Shown piece by piece: positions 11,932 through 23,085 of a DNA stretch of 64,000 nt; position 1 is the stretch's first letter; the number at the start of each line of letters is the position of its first letter. The notes beneath the pieces were generated by a model. The model ran no database searches, had not been told where the DNA came from, and worked only from the letters and a program-made list of their open reading frames with translations. Source of the stretch: Anoplolepis gracilipes. Taxonomy: Eukaryota; Arthropoda; Insecta; Hymenoptera; Formicidae. The stretch covers positions 4,075,001-4,139,000 of the forward strand of contig NC_132980.1 of assembly GCF_047496725.1 (NCBI RefSeq), written 5' to 3'. The translations under genes and the position numbers were made by a program.

Positions 11932-12453
11932 ATGGTTGTGCCAACGTTTGTGGATCTTCAAGGATTTATTATCGATAAAAAAATTTATCGTGAAAGAAAT
12001 TGCGATTCTGACTCAAGGATCTGTACTGTCTCATTATATTTTTACGAGTCTTACACCATTCCGTTTGCTCACGAAGTCTGAGAGATCTCAAGTTGCATGG
12101 TTGATTGGAAAACATCACAATCTGCAATGGGAAGATGAAAACATTCCATACTACATGGCCAAACGTTTAATCACTGAGGCTGTGACGTTGAAAGATGCAG
12201 CTTCTCGAGTGTATGTTAAGGGACATGAAAACCAGAATGGTTGGCAAATTTACTGGAAGACGATGCGAGAATCGGTCTTATTATCGAGACATTGGATAAC
12301 GACTATGATGACGTTCCTGCTTTAGATAAATTAGATGCTATTCTGCGTTGCGATAGACATGTACGAAATTGCGCTTTACAAAATGTATTTAAAATATTCA
12401 ATTGGTGGTCGGATCATCATCATGAAGGTTCAATCAACCCATATTTACATTAA
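11932..12453 (+). pseudogene. Element ORF-A, right-arm copy (two frame breaks)
   Basis: Mirror of the left-arm copy. ATG 11932, seven-A run at 11977-11983, main open frame to 12325, and a second break near 12230 before the C-terminal block ending at 12453. It carries the same two lesions as the left arm, with a few substitutions (for example RLLTKSERSQ in place of RLLTRSERSQ). Confidence 0.6.
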
Positions 12454-13080
12454 AACTATACTTCAAGTATTATTTTCTATATTCTGTAATTAAATTTTTT
12501 AATTTTAAATAAATTTGAAATTTTGATACATTTATATTTCTTTTACTGTTGCCTTCTTTCCTTACTATCATGCTCTCTTCTTTCCTTACACATCATACTC
12601 TCCTTGTTCTACATCTATAGCGCTCTCCTTTTCTCACCATGCGCGCTCCCTATTCTTTCTCTCACCATGCGCGCTCTCCTTCCCGCTATCCTCCTTCCTC
12701 TCTATTCTTTCTCTCGCATCCATATCTCCTTTTCCTACCATCATGCTCTCCTTTTCTTATTATCATTATCATACATTCCTTATCCTACACATACACCACA
12801 TCATACTATACTATGATAAACGCCTGATTACATTTATAATCAAATTAAATATACATGATAATGCCTACCCGCTATGTAAAACGTTATTCTTTAATGCAAA
12901 CATCCGTACTGTCGGTGTTCTGTTTATGTTATCATTTAGCCAAAATATTATCTCTCGCTTTGTCGTATACATTTGTAACCGAATATTTGAATCGATTTCA
13001 TCATACGACAGCCGCACACACGGTGCTATAACTTTTGAATAGTTTAGTATCGCATAAACTACAACGCCTTCAGTAATGCC

Positions 13081-13348
13081 ATGAATTCTATAGTGCAATT
13101 TTTACAAAATCGTGAAATTGGTTTACCAAAGACTTATACAAGATCGCTAAAACTGTTTTTCAAGATCTGTGACAATATAGATTTTTTATGTGATGTGATC
13201 GATGAAAATATCGATATAGAACATATGCGATTTAAAGATGTTCCGGAAATAAGGCATCTTCAAAAAGTGAGGCTGCTACTGATAAAAAGAATAAGAAGGA
13301 AAGACTTTTTAGAAGAAAGAAGAAAGCGACTTGTACATAACTCATTTA

Positions 13349-13392
<44 letters not shown>

Positions 13393-13449
13393 GTTGAAAA
13401 AACTGATAAAGACTCAAAGGATCTTTTGTCTATCGACCTCGCTGCGTAA
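13081..13449 (+). CDS. Element ORF-B, right copy (unknown function)
   Basis: 122 codons from ATG 13081, the same protein as at 4811-5125. The (AC)n tract at 13350-13391 is translated in frame as a His-Thr repeat, after which the frame continues CVEKTDKDSKDLL to a stop at 13449. Another frame just downstream (about 13410-13560) contains LRNLSLDAGAYKSFIMELHL, which may be a spliced or shifted continuation. No family recognised. Confidence 0.45.
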
Positions 13450-16181
13450 TTTAAGCCTAGATGCCGGCGCGTACAAATCGTTCATCATGGAATTGCATCT
13501 GCCAGCGGTAATGACCGGCCAATTTGGCAAATTTTTATATCTTTTTAAATTTTTAATTTTAAAACATACACACGCACACATACACACACTTTATATACAC
13601 ATACACAATTTTTAAATAAAAATTTATGTTAAACTTATATATATATATATATTATTTATTTCTACCTTCATCATCTATCCCATCCTTCTTCCTCTGTATT
13701 AGATATAATTAGATAATAAGATAATATTTAATATTATAAAAAAACTTAACATACAAAAATTATCTTTTTTCTCGCATACGCCTTAGCCTCCGTCTTATCG
13801 CGCCTCCACTATCCTCCTTCCTCTCTATTCTTTCTTTCGCAGCCCATAACACGCTCTCCTTCTCGCTATCCTTCTTCCTCTCTATTCTTTTCTCTCGCAC
13901 CCATATCTTCTTTTCCTACCATCTCCTTGTCCTACGCTATATAGAACGCCTATAGCACCGTCTCCCTCTAACGCGTTGCGAACGCCTATATCACCGTCTC
14001 CCTCTAACGCGTTGCGAACGCCTATATCACCGTCTCCCTCTAACGCGTTGCGAACGTCTATCGCACCGTCTCCCTCTAACGCGTTGCGAACGCCTATAGC
14101 ACCTTCTCCCTCTACCGCGTTGCAAACGTAATTATTTATTGCAAATATACATTATGGATAAACAGAGTGGGGTGATTATTTTATCTATAACAGTTGACAT
14201 TCCTCTCTCTCACCATCAGACCTCCGCAGTCAGTCGGAGAGGACACTCCCTCCACGTGCGGAACCATATGTATGCCTCTCCCCTCCCCCCCCTCTCAATC
14301 AGGGAGGGTTTTTGGTACCACCCTTTCCCCTCAATCTGGGGGGACATTTGGTACCTTCCCCTTTCCCCTCAGTCTGGGGGGACATTTGGTCCCCCTCCCG
14401 GTCAGTACGGGGGGCGAGGTACCTCGCCTCATCTCTTCCGCTTACCTCACCCCCCTCAGATCCCTTTATTAGAACTCTCTTATTATATCTACTGTAGTAC
14501 AATTTACTACTTTGCGAGCCTTAACTTCTGTTTGTCATGCAATAGATAAAAAACCACCCACAAACAGAAATAATTGAAAATAGAAATATACAAAAAAATG
14601 CCAACCAACTTCAACGAACACGTGCGGCGAAAGAATTAGGTCTCTTTGTTCGTACATCTAAATATTCCGCTAAAATAACAGCTGATAAAGATTATGGATC
14701 TAATGCAGAACGGCCAGATATCCAAGATAATATGTACGAACAGCTGAGACGTAATCATTTTGAAATGTTATTAGAGCAACAACATAATCGTGCTGTATTG
14801 GAATGTGCTACACGGGGTCAGCATAAAAACCCGGAGTGGCACAACATACGGCGAAGTCTTCTCACTGCTTCAATCTTTGGAAAAGTTTGTAGCAGAAGAG
14901 AAACAACTTCATGCCAAAATCTTGTAAAAGCAATTCTTTATCCTCCTCGATTGACGACTGCGGCTGTCGAGTAAGGTAAAGAAAAAGAGATGATGGCACG
15001 AGAGCAATTGCAGATGGAATTAGGGATAGAAATTTATAATTGTGGTATATTTATAGACGAAACAATCCCATATCTTGCCGCGACGCCTGACGGCATTGTC
15101 GGAGACGATACTATCGTTGAGATTAAATGTCCTTATGCAGCGCAGCATGTACATCCCATCGATGCAATGCTCAAAAAGATTTCAGATATTCATAGAATAT
15201 TTGATAAAACCGATGACACTCGAATGAATCAAAAACACGCGTACTATTTTCAAGTACAGGGTCAACTCCACATAACTCAAAGAAAATATTGCATTTTTGC
15301 TGTATGGACACCCCTTGGATTAAAGTACACGATTGTCGAGCGTGATGACAGATTTTGGGAAACAAAAATGTCACCACTGCTTAAACGATTCTACGAGAAC
15401 TGTTTGGTTCCTGAAATAGTAGATAGTAGAGCAGCAAGAAATATACCTATTAGGGAACCTCAGTATGTCATCGAAGCGCAAGAAGCGACTAAAAAAAATG
15501 ACATAAAAGTGGAAAGTGTTATCGAAAGCACTACCACTGTTGTTATTTCAGAAATGGAGCAAGATGACGATTGCATTATAACTATAATTATTCAAATAAA
15601 AAACGAGATCTAACTGAGGATGACATCAAAAGACAAAAAAAAATTAGATGATGTAATATCTTCTCTCGCATTAGTGAAGAATAAGATTTTGTTTATAAAT
15701 AGTAAATTAAATGATGAATCGTTAGATCTAGTTTTACGCGTAAGAGAGACTTCTTGCTTTGAAACACAGTGTGTTATACTTACAATACCCGCACTTAATT
15801 GAAGCTAGTCGTAGCAATAGAAGCTTACAAATTATTAGCGGAACTTGCACAGATCATTGGCGATGTATTTATTTTGATGGCACCAAACTTCATATGTACG
15901 ACAGTCTATCTGGTACTACGTATGATAAATTGGCTGCTACAGAGAAAGAATATATTCGCCTTCGTTATCCCAAGATAAACAAATATGATATAATTTGTGA
16001 AGAAGTACAAATAATACAACAGGATTCCATTTCTTGCGGAATTTATGCTGTCGCTTTCGCTACAACTGTAGCCTTGAAAGGAAATCCTTGTAATGAAAAA
16101 TATTCTAGTGACATAAAATACATGAGACGTTATTTATTTAAAATTCTAGAAAGCAACAAATTATTGCCTTTCCCGAATTAA

Positions 16182-17262
16182 TATTTTTCATTATTTAACA
16201 CATCTTTGTAAGCTTTTATTGCTGCCATTATGCAAAAAAAACAATGATAAAATAAGATGGTAGAAGTTATCTGCAATCGTCATTGTATAGAACATATATA
16301 ATAACATGAAAATGTCGGAGAGATAAAAGAATATTGGTTGCGTTCTCACGGGAATGGGCGTTGGAGGGGCCTATTCCATAATCTCAATATTTAATTTTTT
16401 TGGATATAATATATATATTTGTTTATATTAAAACATTAATTATTAATTATAAATAATATTGTTATTTATTATTATTTATTATTATTATTAATTTAATTTT
16501 ATACATTATATTTTAGTTTTGAAAATAGTGCATTGTAAATTAGATCGTAATTTGAACTGAGGTGATTGCGCCGCAAAGTATTAAAATCAAATAGGTTTTG
16601 CTTTGCAATGTACTCTTTTCAAAATAAATATATAATGATAGATAAAAAGTAAATTATATTAATGAGCTTGCATGTAAAAGAACAAGAAATATTTTATAAA
16701 GTATACTTCCCATAATATAGTTGAGGTCACTTTGCGACGCGATCATAACTCAGTTTAAATTGCGATCCACTCGAATTATTCGTGTTGTTTATTATTAATT
16801 TATATTCTAATATTATATATAATACTGTTTTACTTTCAGATTTAATAAATAATTTCTTTTATTATATCGATATTAATCTATATACGTAGCATAAAGTTGT
16901 TTATTGTTGCAGAGAGATTAGAGTTGACATGTCTAAAAGGCGGATCACTTTAAATAAAGAGGCGTGGCTAGCGTTGAATCAACGCCATTATATTGCAGCA
17001 GGTAACGTATGCACAATGGAGGTTTTAGTGAGTAGGAATCTCACACTACCCTCAAAAACCGGGGTGCCTTTTGAAGATTTCCTCCATTTAAAAAGAAAAA
17101 AAAAAAAGCCATCTCAGTAAACATAATAATAAGTATGTTGATGTATTTAGAAAATCCACAATAAACTTGAGTAATTTATCAAAATAATTTTATATCAGTG
17201 GTGCACGTATATAGTTTTGTTGTTACAATTTTGCAGCGGTTTATTGAGATCCTGTATTTAAA
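16182..17262. other. AT-rich spacer with one small ORF
   Basis: Mostly A/T-rich sequence with no gene I can support. A 63-codon ORF at 16929-17120 (MSKRRITLNKEAWLALNQ) follows an AG-rich leader and ends in a Lys-rich tail. It does not match anything I recognise and could be an exon of a lost element gene. Confidence 0.35.
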
Positions 17263-17270
17263 AATTCAAA

Positions 17271-17895
17271 GTACGTGCTCAGATGGGAATGCATAAGGGG
17301 ACGGGGCGAAGCCCCGTCCCCATAAAAAAATATAACAAAACTTGAGAGCGTAGAAACTATCAAGACTGACAGTACTATGTGGAAGTTTCAATGTAAAATT
17401 TTAATTCAACCTATGAACTCTTACACTATATTTATAATTTTTTATTCATAATCTTACAAAATAAATATTGAATGCATCGATGCACGATTCATTGACCCAT
17501 TTGCCTAACAGCGCTTCAGTCAAATAGCATTTGCTTAGGAAAATAGCATTGAAACTTTCGGGTGGGAGTCTATTGACCACATCGCCAATTGGCCAGTTTA
17601 AAATGAGACTCTCTGATTGGTTAATCGTTGCTGATGACCCTAGGCATCGGTCGATATAAGTGGCTGTGGTGAATTGTGACGTGGTCAAACGGGACGCTCC
17701 CAAATTTTCACACAGTACTGTCAGCTTTGGTAGTTTCTACGCTCTCAAGTTTTGTTATATTTTTTTATGGAGACGGGGCTTCGCCCTATGCATTCCCATC
17801 TAAGCATGTACTTTGCAATGCATATAGGATTCCACATGGGTTTGCAACTTGCATAGCAATATAAAAAGTATTTATTAAAATTAAAAAAGATTTAT
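17271..17895. mobile_element. TIR element, family E (GGGGACGGGGC type)
   Basis: Inverted repeats of about 110 bp (17271-17382 and 17705-17812) share the motifs CAAAGTAC, AGATGGGAATGCAT, GACGGGGC and ATAACAAAACTTGAGAGCG. Pieces of the same family recur at 41455-41590 and 60668-60800. A minus-strand ORF between the repeats (17446-17703) has no family I recognise. Confidence 0.65.
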
Positions 17896-17899
17896 TTAA

Positions 17900-19504
17900 G
17901 GGTCGAGAGGACCCACGGTGGAGACCTCATGCGGAGACTTCGGAACTACAAATTCTTTTCGACGAGATTTCGGCTATAAATTAAGAAAGAATCATATTTA
18001 ACAATGATATTCTTATTCAGAAGGATTTCTCGCAGCCCGCTAAAGAGTGATTTTTTGGAAAAAAGGCTTAAAGGTCGACAGGAAATTCTAGCGTCACTGT
18101 CACCAACGTTGAGAAATGAATTCTTATTCAATGTATTGGTGTATGTCTGTATACGTACAAACATCATTACATTTTAAGAGAGACAAAGACGATATTATTG
18201 TCTTTCATTGTCTCTCCTTAGCAAGCGGTGCTGCCAACTCAATTTCTTACAATTAGCTGCACTTGCACTTTAAGTACAGATACAATATTCTATCGGTAAT
18301 ATTTTGCCTCGAAGAAGTTATATTTCTTTATAAAACTTTTTTTGCTACATTCCTTGTAAAATTTATTACCCCGCTAAAGAGCCGGATTTTGCATTTTGGC
18401 TTTTAAAAAATTTATAATAATTACAATCGGTGTACCTTGTCTGTATATTTCATTCACAATCAGTATACCTTATTCATGTCAATTTTATGAAATTTTATTT
18501 TAAGCCTTTTTTCCAAAAAAATCGCTCTTTAGCGGGCTGCGAGAAATCCTCCTGAATAAGAATATCATTGTTAAATATAATTAAGTAAGTAAGAAAGAGG
18601 CAATAGGAGCGAGGAGATGTGAATATAAAATTGAAAGTTTTTTATATAGGTGATGTGTCGCAAGTATATTGACATTAAGTACATTAGTAACATTCTATAG
18701 AATGACGGAAATTATAATAAAAATTTGAACGTTTCGATTCATGTTTTGAATCCTCTTCAGCATAATATATAAATTAAATAAATGAATTATAAATAGATAA
18801 AAACGAAATTAATGAGAAAACATCGCATAATAAAGGCGTAAGACATGTGTGAACTAAAAATCGTGATCGTATTCGCATGATTAAATGGATCAATGCCCCA
18901 GAACCGCTGTACATATTTATCGCATGTTAGTTGTATAAATTACATATATATAAAACGATCCAACTTGTTCGGCTCAACAAGTTGGATCGTTTTATATATA
19001 TGTAATTTATACAACTAACATGCGATAAATATGTACAGCGGTTCTGGGGCATTGATCCATTTAATCATGCGAATACGATCACGATTTTTAGTTCACACAT
19101 GTCTTACGCCTTTATTATGTGATGTTTTCTCATTAATTTCGTTTTTATCTATTTATAATTCATTTATTTAATTTATATATTATGCTGAAGAGGATTCAAA
19201 ACATGAATCGAAACGTTCAAATTTTTATTATAATTTCCGTCATTCTATAGAATGTTACTAATGTACTTAATGTCAATATACTTGCGACACATCACATATA
19301 TAAAAAAACTTACAATTTTATATTCACATCTCCTCGCTCCTATTGCCTCTTTCTTACTTACTTATTTATATTTATTAATTCGGAGCTCTTTCGATAATCT
19401 TATTAAATATAATTCTTTCTTAATTTATAGCCGAAATATCGTCGAAAAGAATTTGTAGTTCCGAAATCTCCACATGAGGTCTCCACCGTGGGTCCTCTCG
19501 ACCC
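17900..19504. mobile_element. TTAA-flanked palindromic element (family A) with nested insertions
   Basis: Ends GGGTCGAGAGGACCCACGG and the reverse complement, each followed outwards by TTAA (17896-17899 and 19505-19508). The two halves form a near-perfect foldback around 18972 (CCAACTTGTTCGGCTCAACAAGTTGG region). The left half is longer because elements C and B are inserted in it. The TTAA duplication is the signature of piggyBac/Kolobok-type transposases. No transposase is encoded. Confidence 0.75.
18072..18499. mobile_element. TTAA-flanked element B, nested copy
   Basis: 428 bp flanked by TTAA at 18068-18071 and 18500-18503. It begins AGGTCGACAGGA and ends AAATTTTATT. It is the inverted counterpart of 19509-19947. 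It sits in the centre of a short palindrome (element C), whose halves at about 17995-18071 and 18500-18585 read GCCCGCTAAAGAG...GGAAAAAAGGC and the reverse complement. Confidence 0.75.
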
Positions 19505-19508
19505 TTAA

Positions 19509-19947
19509 AATAAAATTTCATAAAATTGACATGAATAAAGTATACTGATCGTGAATGAAGTATATAGACCAGGTGCACCGATTGTAATTATTATAAATTT
19601 TTTAAAAGCCAAAATGCAAAATCCGGCTCTTTAGCGGGGTAATAAACTTTACAAGGAATGTAGCAAAAAAAGTTTTATAAAGAAATACAACTTCTTCGAG
19701 GCAAAATATTACCGAATAGAATATTGTATCTGTACCTAAAGTGCAAGTGCAGCTAATTGTAAGAAATTGAGTTGGCAGCACCGCTTACTAAGGAGAGACA
19801 ATGAAAGACAATAACGTCGTCTTTGTCTCTCTTAAAATGCAATGATGTTTGTACGTATACAGACATACACCAATACATTGAATAAGAATTCATTTCTCAA
19901 CGTTGGTGACAGTGACGCTGGAATTTTCTCGTCGGTCCTGTCGACCT
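19509..19947. mobile_element. TTAA-flanked element B, copy next to smg9
   Basis: 439 bp flanked by TTAA at 19505-19508 (shared with element A) and 19948-19951. Near-identical in reverse complement to 18072-18499. Its right end lies about 30 bp upstream of the smg9 start codon, so it must be part of that gene's 5' leader or core promoter unless a further upstream exon exists. Confidence 0.75.
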
Positions 19948-19977
19948 TTAAAAGAAAAGAAGAAAGGATGTGTAAAG

Positions 19978-22240
19978 ATGTTGTCGACATCAAAAGATTC
20001 AGAAATTAAAGACGGAGAAAATAGGACTCTGATTAAGATTGTAGAGCGACCAACTTTTATATTGAAAACTCGAGAAGGAGAAAGTAGAGCTGTTTCTCCA
20101 AATCAACGCAATGGACACAAGTACAGTATCATTTATTAATTATAATAATTATTAGTTTACATATTTTTGTCATTTGTTAATTTTTAGAAAGGATACTGAT
20201 ATAGCTTCTGGAGCATCAATGAAAATACCAGATTGTAAGTAATTATTAATGTATAAAATGATTTGTATATGTTATATATATATATATATATACATACAAT
20301 GCATATCAGTATTTCAATTTATTTAGAAAATTTATAACTGAAAAATAATATAAAATACATATTTTAGCAGTCCGTATGTTTTCAACATGTCCTGAAATGA
20401 ATAATTGTATCAAATTTATGGATGAAAACATGCAACTATGTGAAAATCCAATAGATTATCTATACGATCAACAAGACTTTCTAGTTGTTGGATGTCTAGG
20501 TGCACAAGGTGTTGGCAAATCAACAATTATGTCACTACTAACATCTCATTATTCGTATGTATTACATTCACTTGTGTTATGTTAACCTTAGATATTTTTA
20601 TCAAAATAAATACTATTTTAATAATTTTATAATTAGTTCCAACATTTTTCAAGTCCAAGATTTACCACAGTACGAAAGTGGTGCACCAAATTGTACTACT
20701 GGAATAGATTTCTTTATAAATAAAAATAGAGTAATATATTTGGATACACAACCGATTTTTTCTGGGCTTGTAACTGATTACTCTGGTTGCTATGATCAAA
20801 AAAAAACTACAACTGATTTTGTGAATATTGATTCTAATTTGGAACTACAATCTCTCCAATTTGCAGCATTCCTATTTTCAGTATGTCATGTTATTATATT
20901 TGTGCAAGATTGGTTTATTGATCCAAATTTAGTGAGGTAATTGTAAAATAAATAATTGTTAATTTCTTGATAATATAACATTGTATTCTGTTACAAAACT
21001 TATAACAAGTAATTAAGTAACATATATGTCTATAAAATAAATATCATCTTTATACATATTTCTCTCTTATAGATTTTTGCAAACTGCAGAAATGTTAAAA
21101 CCATCCTCAACTACTATTATGGATCAAGATTATGTGGAATATTATCCACATGTTATATTTTTGCATAACAAAGTAGGAGTGCAAGATTTTATACCAAGTA
21201 TTATTGACAAAATGAAGGTGTCCTTTGTCATATATATTATTAAATATATATTTTATCTTCTGAAACAGTTAAATCTCTATCTTCTTAATTTTTATTTTTT
21301 TCACCATCTTATTCTTAATTAGCTAAATTTATTTAAACTTAATTTTTTTGCAGTTCTCTTTTTTTTTAACATTAAATATTCATTGATAAGATTACGTCTC
21401 GGTTGTTTTCTTACTCTAAATTGATTATATATATATATCTAACAATATTTTCATTCTATATATGTATATCAAATTGTTAAAATATGAATGAATGTTGAAA
21501 AGAAAATTAAAAATGTAGAGATTACTTAATTCTATTAATATATTAAAAATTTAATTGTATATATTTAAGTGTGCTTACGTTTTCAGAATTATATTTTTTC
21601 TAGGAATTTTATAACAAAGTATTTTCAAGTTCTCGACTACAAACTCATAGCGGTATAGATATGAGCCATAGTTCAACAGAAAATGGTTTAAACTTATTTT
21701 TTATATCTTCTAGGAAAGAAGGTAAAAATCCATTTTAAGTCATTTAGAAAGTTTTAGATCATATAGAAAATGATGTTAATTTTTGTTATACTTATTGCAG
21801 AAGATATGATATTTTGTGAAAGTGGAAAATCTCTCATAGATAAATTACGAACAAAGATACATGGAGTTAATAGGAATCCAATGACACCATCTGTATTAAC
21901 AGAAAAAAGCTGGTAAATCAAATACTTTAATTTAAATTTAATATTTTCTATTTTAATCAAATTATAAATGTAACTTAAGAATGAATCTCCATATCTATTT
22001 TCAATTTCCTTTTTAATCCTGAATTTTAATTCAACGTTTAAAATATTAACAAAGTTAAGAATAGGCAAGCTAATTCATTTTTATAAATAAAAAATATACA
22101 AGAATGAAACTTTTTGTAATTATACATATAATACGTACAATAATATAGGTATTATTGTTAGGTACCATTATGTTTTAAAAGTCATGGAGGCAATAAAAAA
22201 AAGCCATCTATCATCTGAGTACGGAAGACTAATGCCTTAA
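19978..22240 (+). CDS. Smg9: SMG9, nonsense-mediated mRNA decay factor
   Basis: SMG9 binds SMG8 and restrains the SMG1 kinase that phosphorylates UPF1 in nonsense-mediated decay. Eight exons: 19978-20120, 20188-20234, 20368-20554, 20637-20936, 21073-21217, 21604-21721, 21801-21912, 22162-22240. All junctions are GT-AG, and the sum of 1131 nt gives 376 residues. Conserved features: a disordered N-terminus, MDENMQLC helix, P-loop GAQGVGKST (about residues 108-116), TSGIDFF-like TTGIDFFI, YLDTQPI, SLQFAAFLFSVCHVIIFVQDWF, FLQTAEMLKP, EYYPHVIFLHNK and the C-terminal LTEKSWYHY block ending YGRLMP. It is shorter than vertebrate SMG9 because of a short N-terminus and lost linkers. ATG 19978 is the first in frame without a stop. 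The gene is convergent with Dr1, 341 bp away. Confidence 0.93.
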
Positions 22241-22581
22241 ATATAAAAAAAGCTGTTTACATGTAGAAGAGATAAAGGTATAATTCGTTTTATTATATGA
22301 TACATTGCTTTTATAAATTATATAATATAAATAAAATTAAAGTGCTTAAAGTATGTAATTATAATACAGAATTTACTCTAATATGAATAATAGAATTTGC
22401 ATTTTTTAACATTCATTTTTTTTTTATTCAATATTTTTTAATGGCTATTATTTTCATCTGTATCGATTTTCTTATCTACAATGTTTTGTTCAATATATTA
22501 GAAATATTTTGCTCTTGAAGTACAAAATTGTATGTACGCGTGTGTGTACACAAAATTGTTTTTGAATTTTGTCTTTTAATT
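22241..22581. other. Convergent smg9-Dr1 intergenic region
   Basis: About 340 bp of A/T-rich sequence that must hold both 3' UTRs and polyadenylation sites. No ORF or repeat element seen. Confidence 0.6.
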
Positions 22582-23085
22582 TTATGAATAATCTTCCTGT
22601 TCACTGTCAACTTGCTGCATAGAAGTCATTTGTGTAACAGCTTGTAATTGCTGCCATTGTTGCTGCTCTGCAACTGCTTGTTCCTCCCTTGCTTTAGCAA
22701 ATAATTCTTGTTGTTGTCGAAATAATTCTTCTTCTGGAATTCCTAAATTCTCTAATCTAGTACTTTGACGTCTTCTTTTAGCCGCTACAGCCTTACAGTC
22801 TCGTAATACAGCTTCCGCTTCCGCATTATAATCACCAAAACCTAGTTTTTCAAGTGCCTGTAGAACGTGTTCCGCATTTATAGTTTTTTTTTGCTGTTGA
22901 TTACAGATTTCATTCGCCTCGGAAGACAATAAATGAATGAATTCTGTGCAACAATTCAGGATGAGCTCTCTGGATTCGTTTGCAACTCGCACGTGGGGTA
23001 AGATTTCTTTAATTATTTTATTAATCGATGCACGAGGAAGAGTGAGCTCGTCATCATCAGTTGGTGACATCGTAGCCGAGGCCAT
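22582..23085 (-). CDS. Dr1: Dr1 / NC2-beta, TBP-binding transcription corepressor
   Basis: Histone-fold subunit of negative cofactor 2, which pairs with NC2-alpha (DRAP1) on TBP and blocks TFIIB/TFIIA entry. It is also a subunit of the ATAC complex. Uninterrupted CDS of 167 codons, the usual length for animals. The H2B-like histone fold covers residues about 12-85 (LPRASINKIIKEILP, LILNCCTEFIHLLSSEAN, INAEHVLQALEKLGF). It is followed by the conserved basic RRRQSTRLENLGIPEEEL segment and a Gln-rich tail ending DSEQEDYS. An acceptor-like TTCCAG at 23093-23098, just 7 nt before the ATG, suggests a 5' UTR intron. The gene is divergent from the receptor kinase gene. Confidence 0.95.
   Translation of the reverse strand: MASATMSPTDDDELTLPRASINKIIKEILPHVRVANESRELILNCCTEFIHLLSSEANEICNQQQKKTINAEHVLQALEKLGFGDYNAEAEAVLRDCKAVAAKRRRQSTRLENLGIPEEELFRQQQELFAKAREEQAVAEQQQWQQLQAVTQMTSMQQVDSEQEDYS

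Larger units (their letters stand above)
3725..14493. mobile_element. 10.8-kb long-TIR element with 6-bp target-site duplication (Polinton/Maverick-like ends)
   Basis: Both ends are exact: AGTAGATATAATAAGAGAG at the left and its reverse complement at the right. The element is flanked by GTAGTA at 3719-3724 and 14494-14499. Removing the element and one GTAGTA joins the interrupted MULE reading frame without a shift, which independently fixes the borders. The terminal inverted repeats run to about 6376 on the left and 11844 on the right, roughly 2.65 kb each and nearly identical. The core is about 5.5 kb. A 6-bp duplication with AG...CT ends is what Polinton/Maverick integrases leave, but no DNA polymerase B, integrase, packaging ATPase or capsid gene is recognisable, so this is either a non-autonomous derivative or another lineage. 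Genes in the arms point outwards, away from the core. Confidence 0.85.
11844..14493. repeat. Right long terminal inverted repeat arm
   Basis: Reverse complement of 3725-6376, with the same order of features: ORF-A copy (11932-12453, plus), pyrimidine-rich repeats (12540-12790), ORF-B (13081-13449, plus), (AC)n tract (13350-13391), 36-bp tandem units (about 13945-14130) and a C/G-rich subterminal zone (14280-14460). The C/G-rich zones differ in length and order between arms, while the rest matches with few changes. Confidence 0.85.
1743..16181 (+). pseudogene. MULE transposase + YqaJ nuclease + C48 protease gene, split by a 10.8-kb insertion
   Basis: One long transposon gene in two pieces, 1743-3724 and 14500-16181. 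The reading frame begins at ATG 1743 (MPKYNKSK), hits a stop near 1817, and continues as an acidic linker (1899-2561). A frameshift near 2540 leads into a CHFTDDFW motif and the Mutator-like core (2689-3093: VITDGSWMKRSY, IITGYY, GVRNKYYIVC). Further blocks follow at 3326-3532 and 3566-3724 (SVESCNGIISKFIGGKR). After the insertion the same frame resumes at 14500. The second half has a YqaJ-type region (14732-15613) with EWHNIRRSLLTAS, ATPDGI, EIKCP and YFQVQGQL, typical of the viral-recombinase nuclease fold. It ends in a C48/Ulp1-like cysteine protease region (about 15620-16181) with HWRC, YDSL and QQDSISCGI giving the His-Asp-Gln-Cys pattern. In-frame stops (2649, 14972) and a frameshift near 15770 show it is dead. 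Confidence 0.75.

Noticed and set aside
3725..14493. Arms as two independent insertions or an inverted segmental duplication of host DNA
   Set aside because: A single 6-bp duplication flanks the outer ends and the host frame rejoins exactly.
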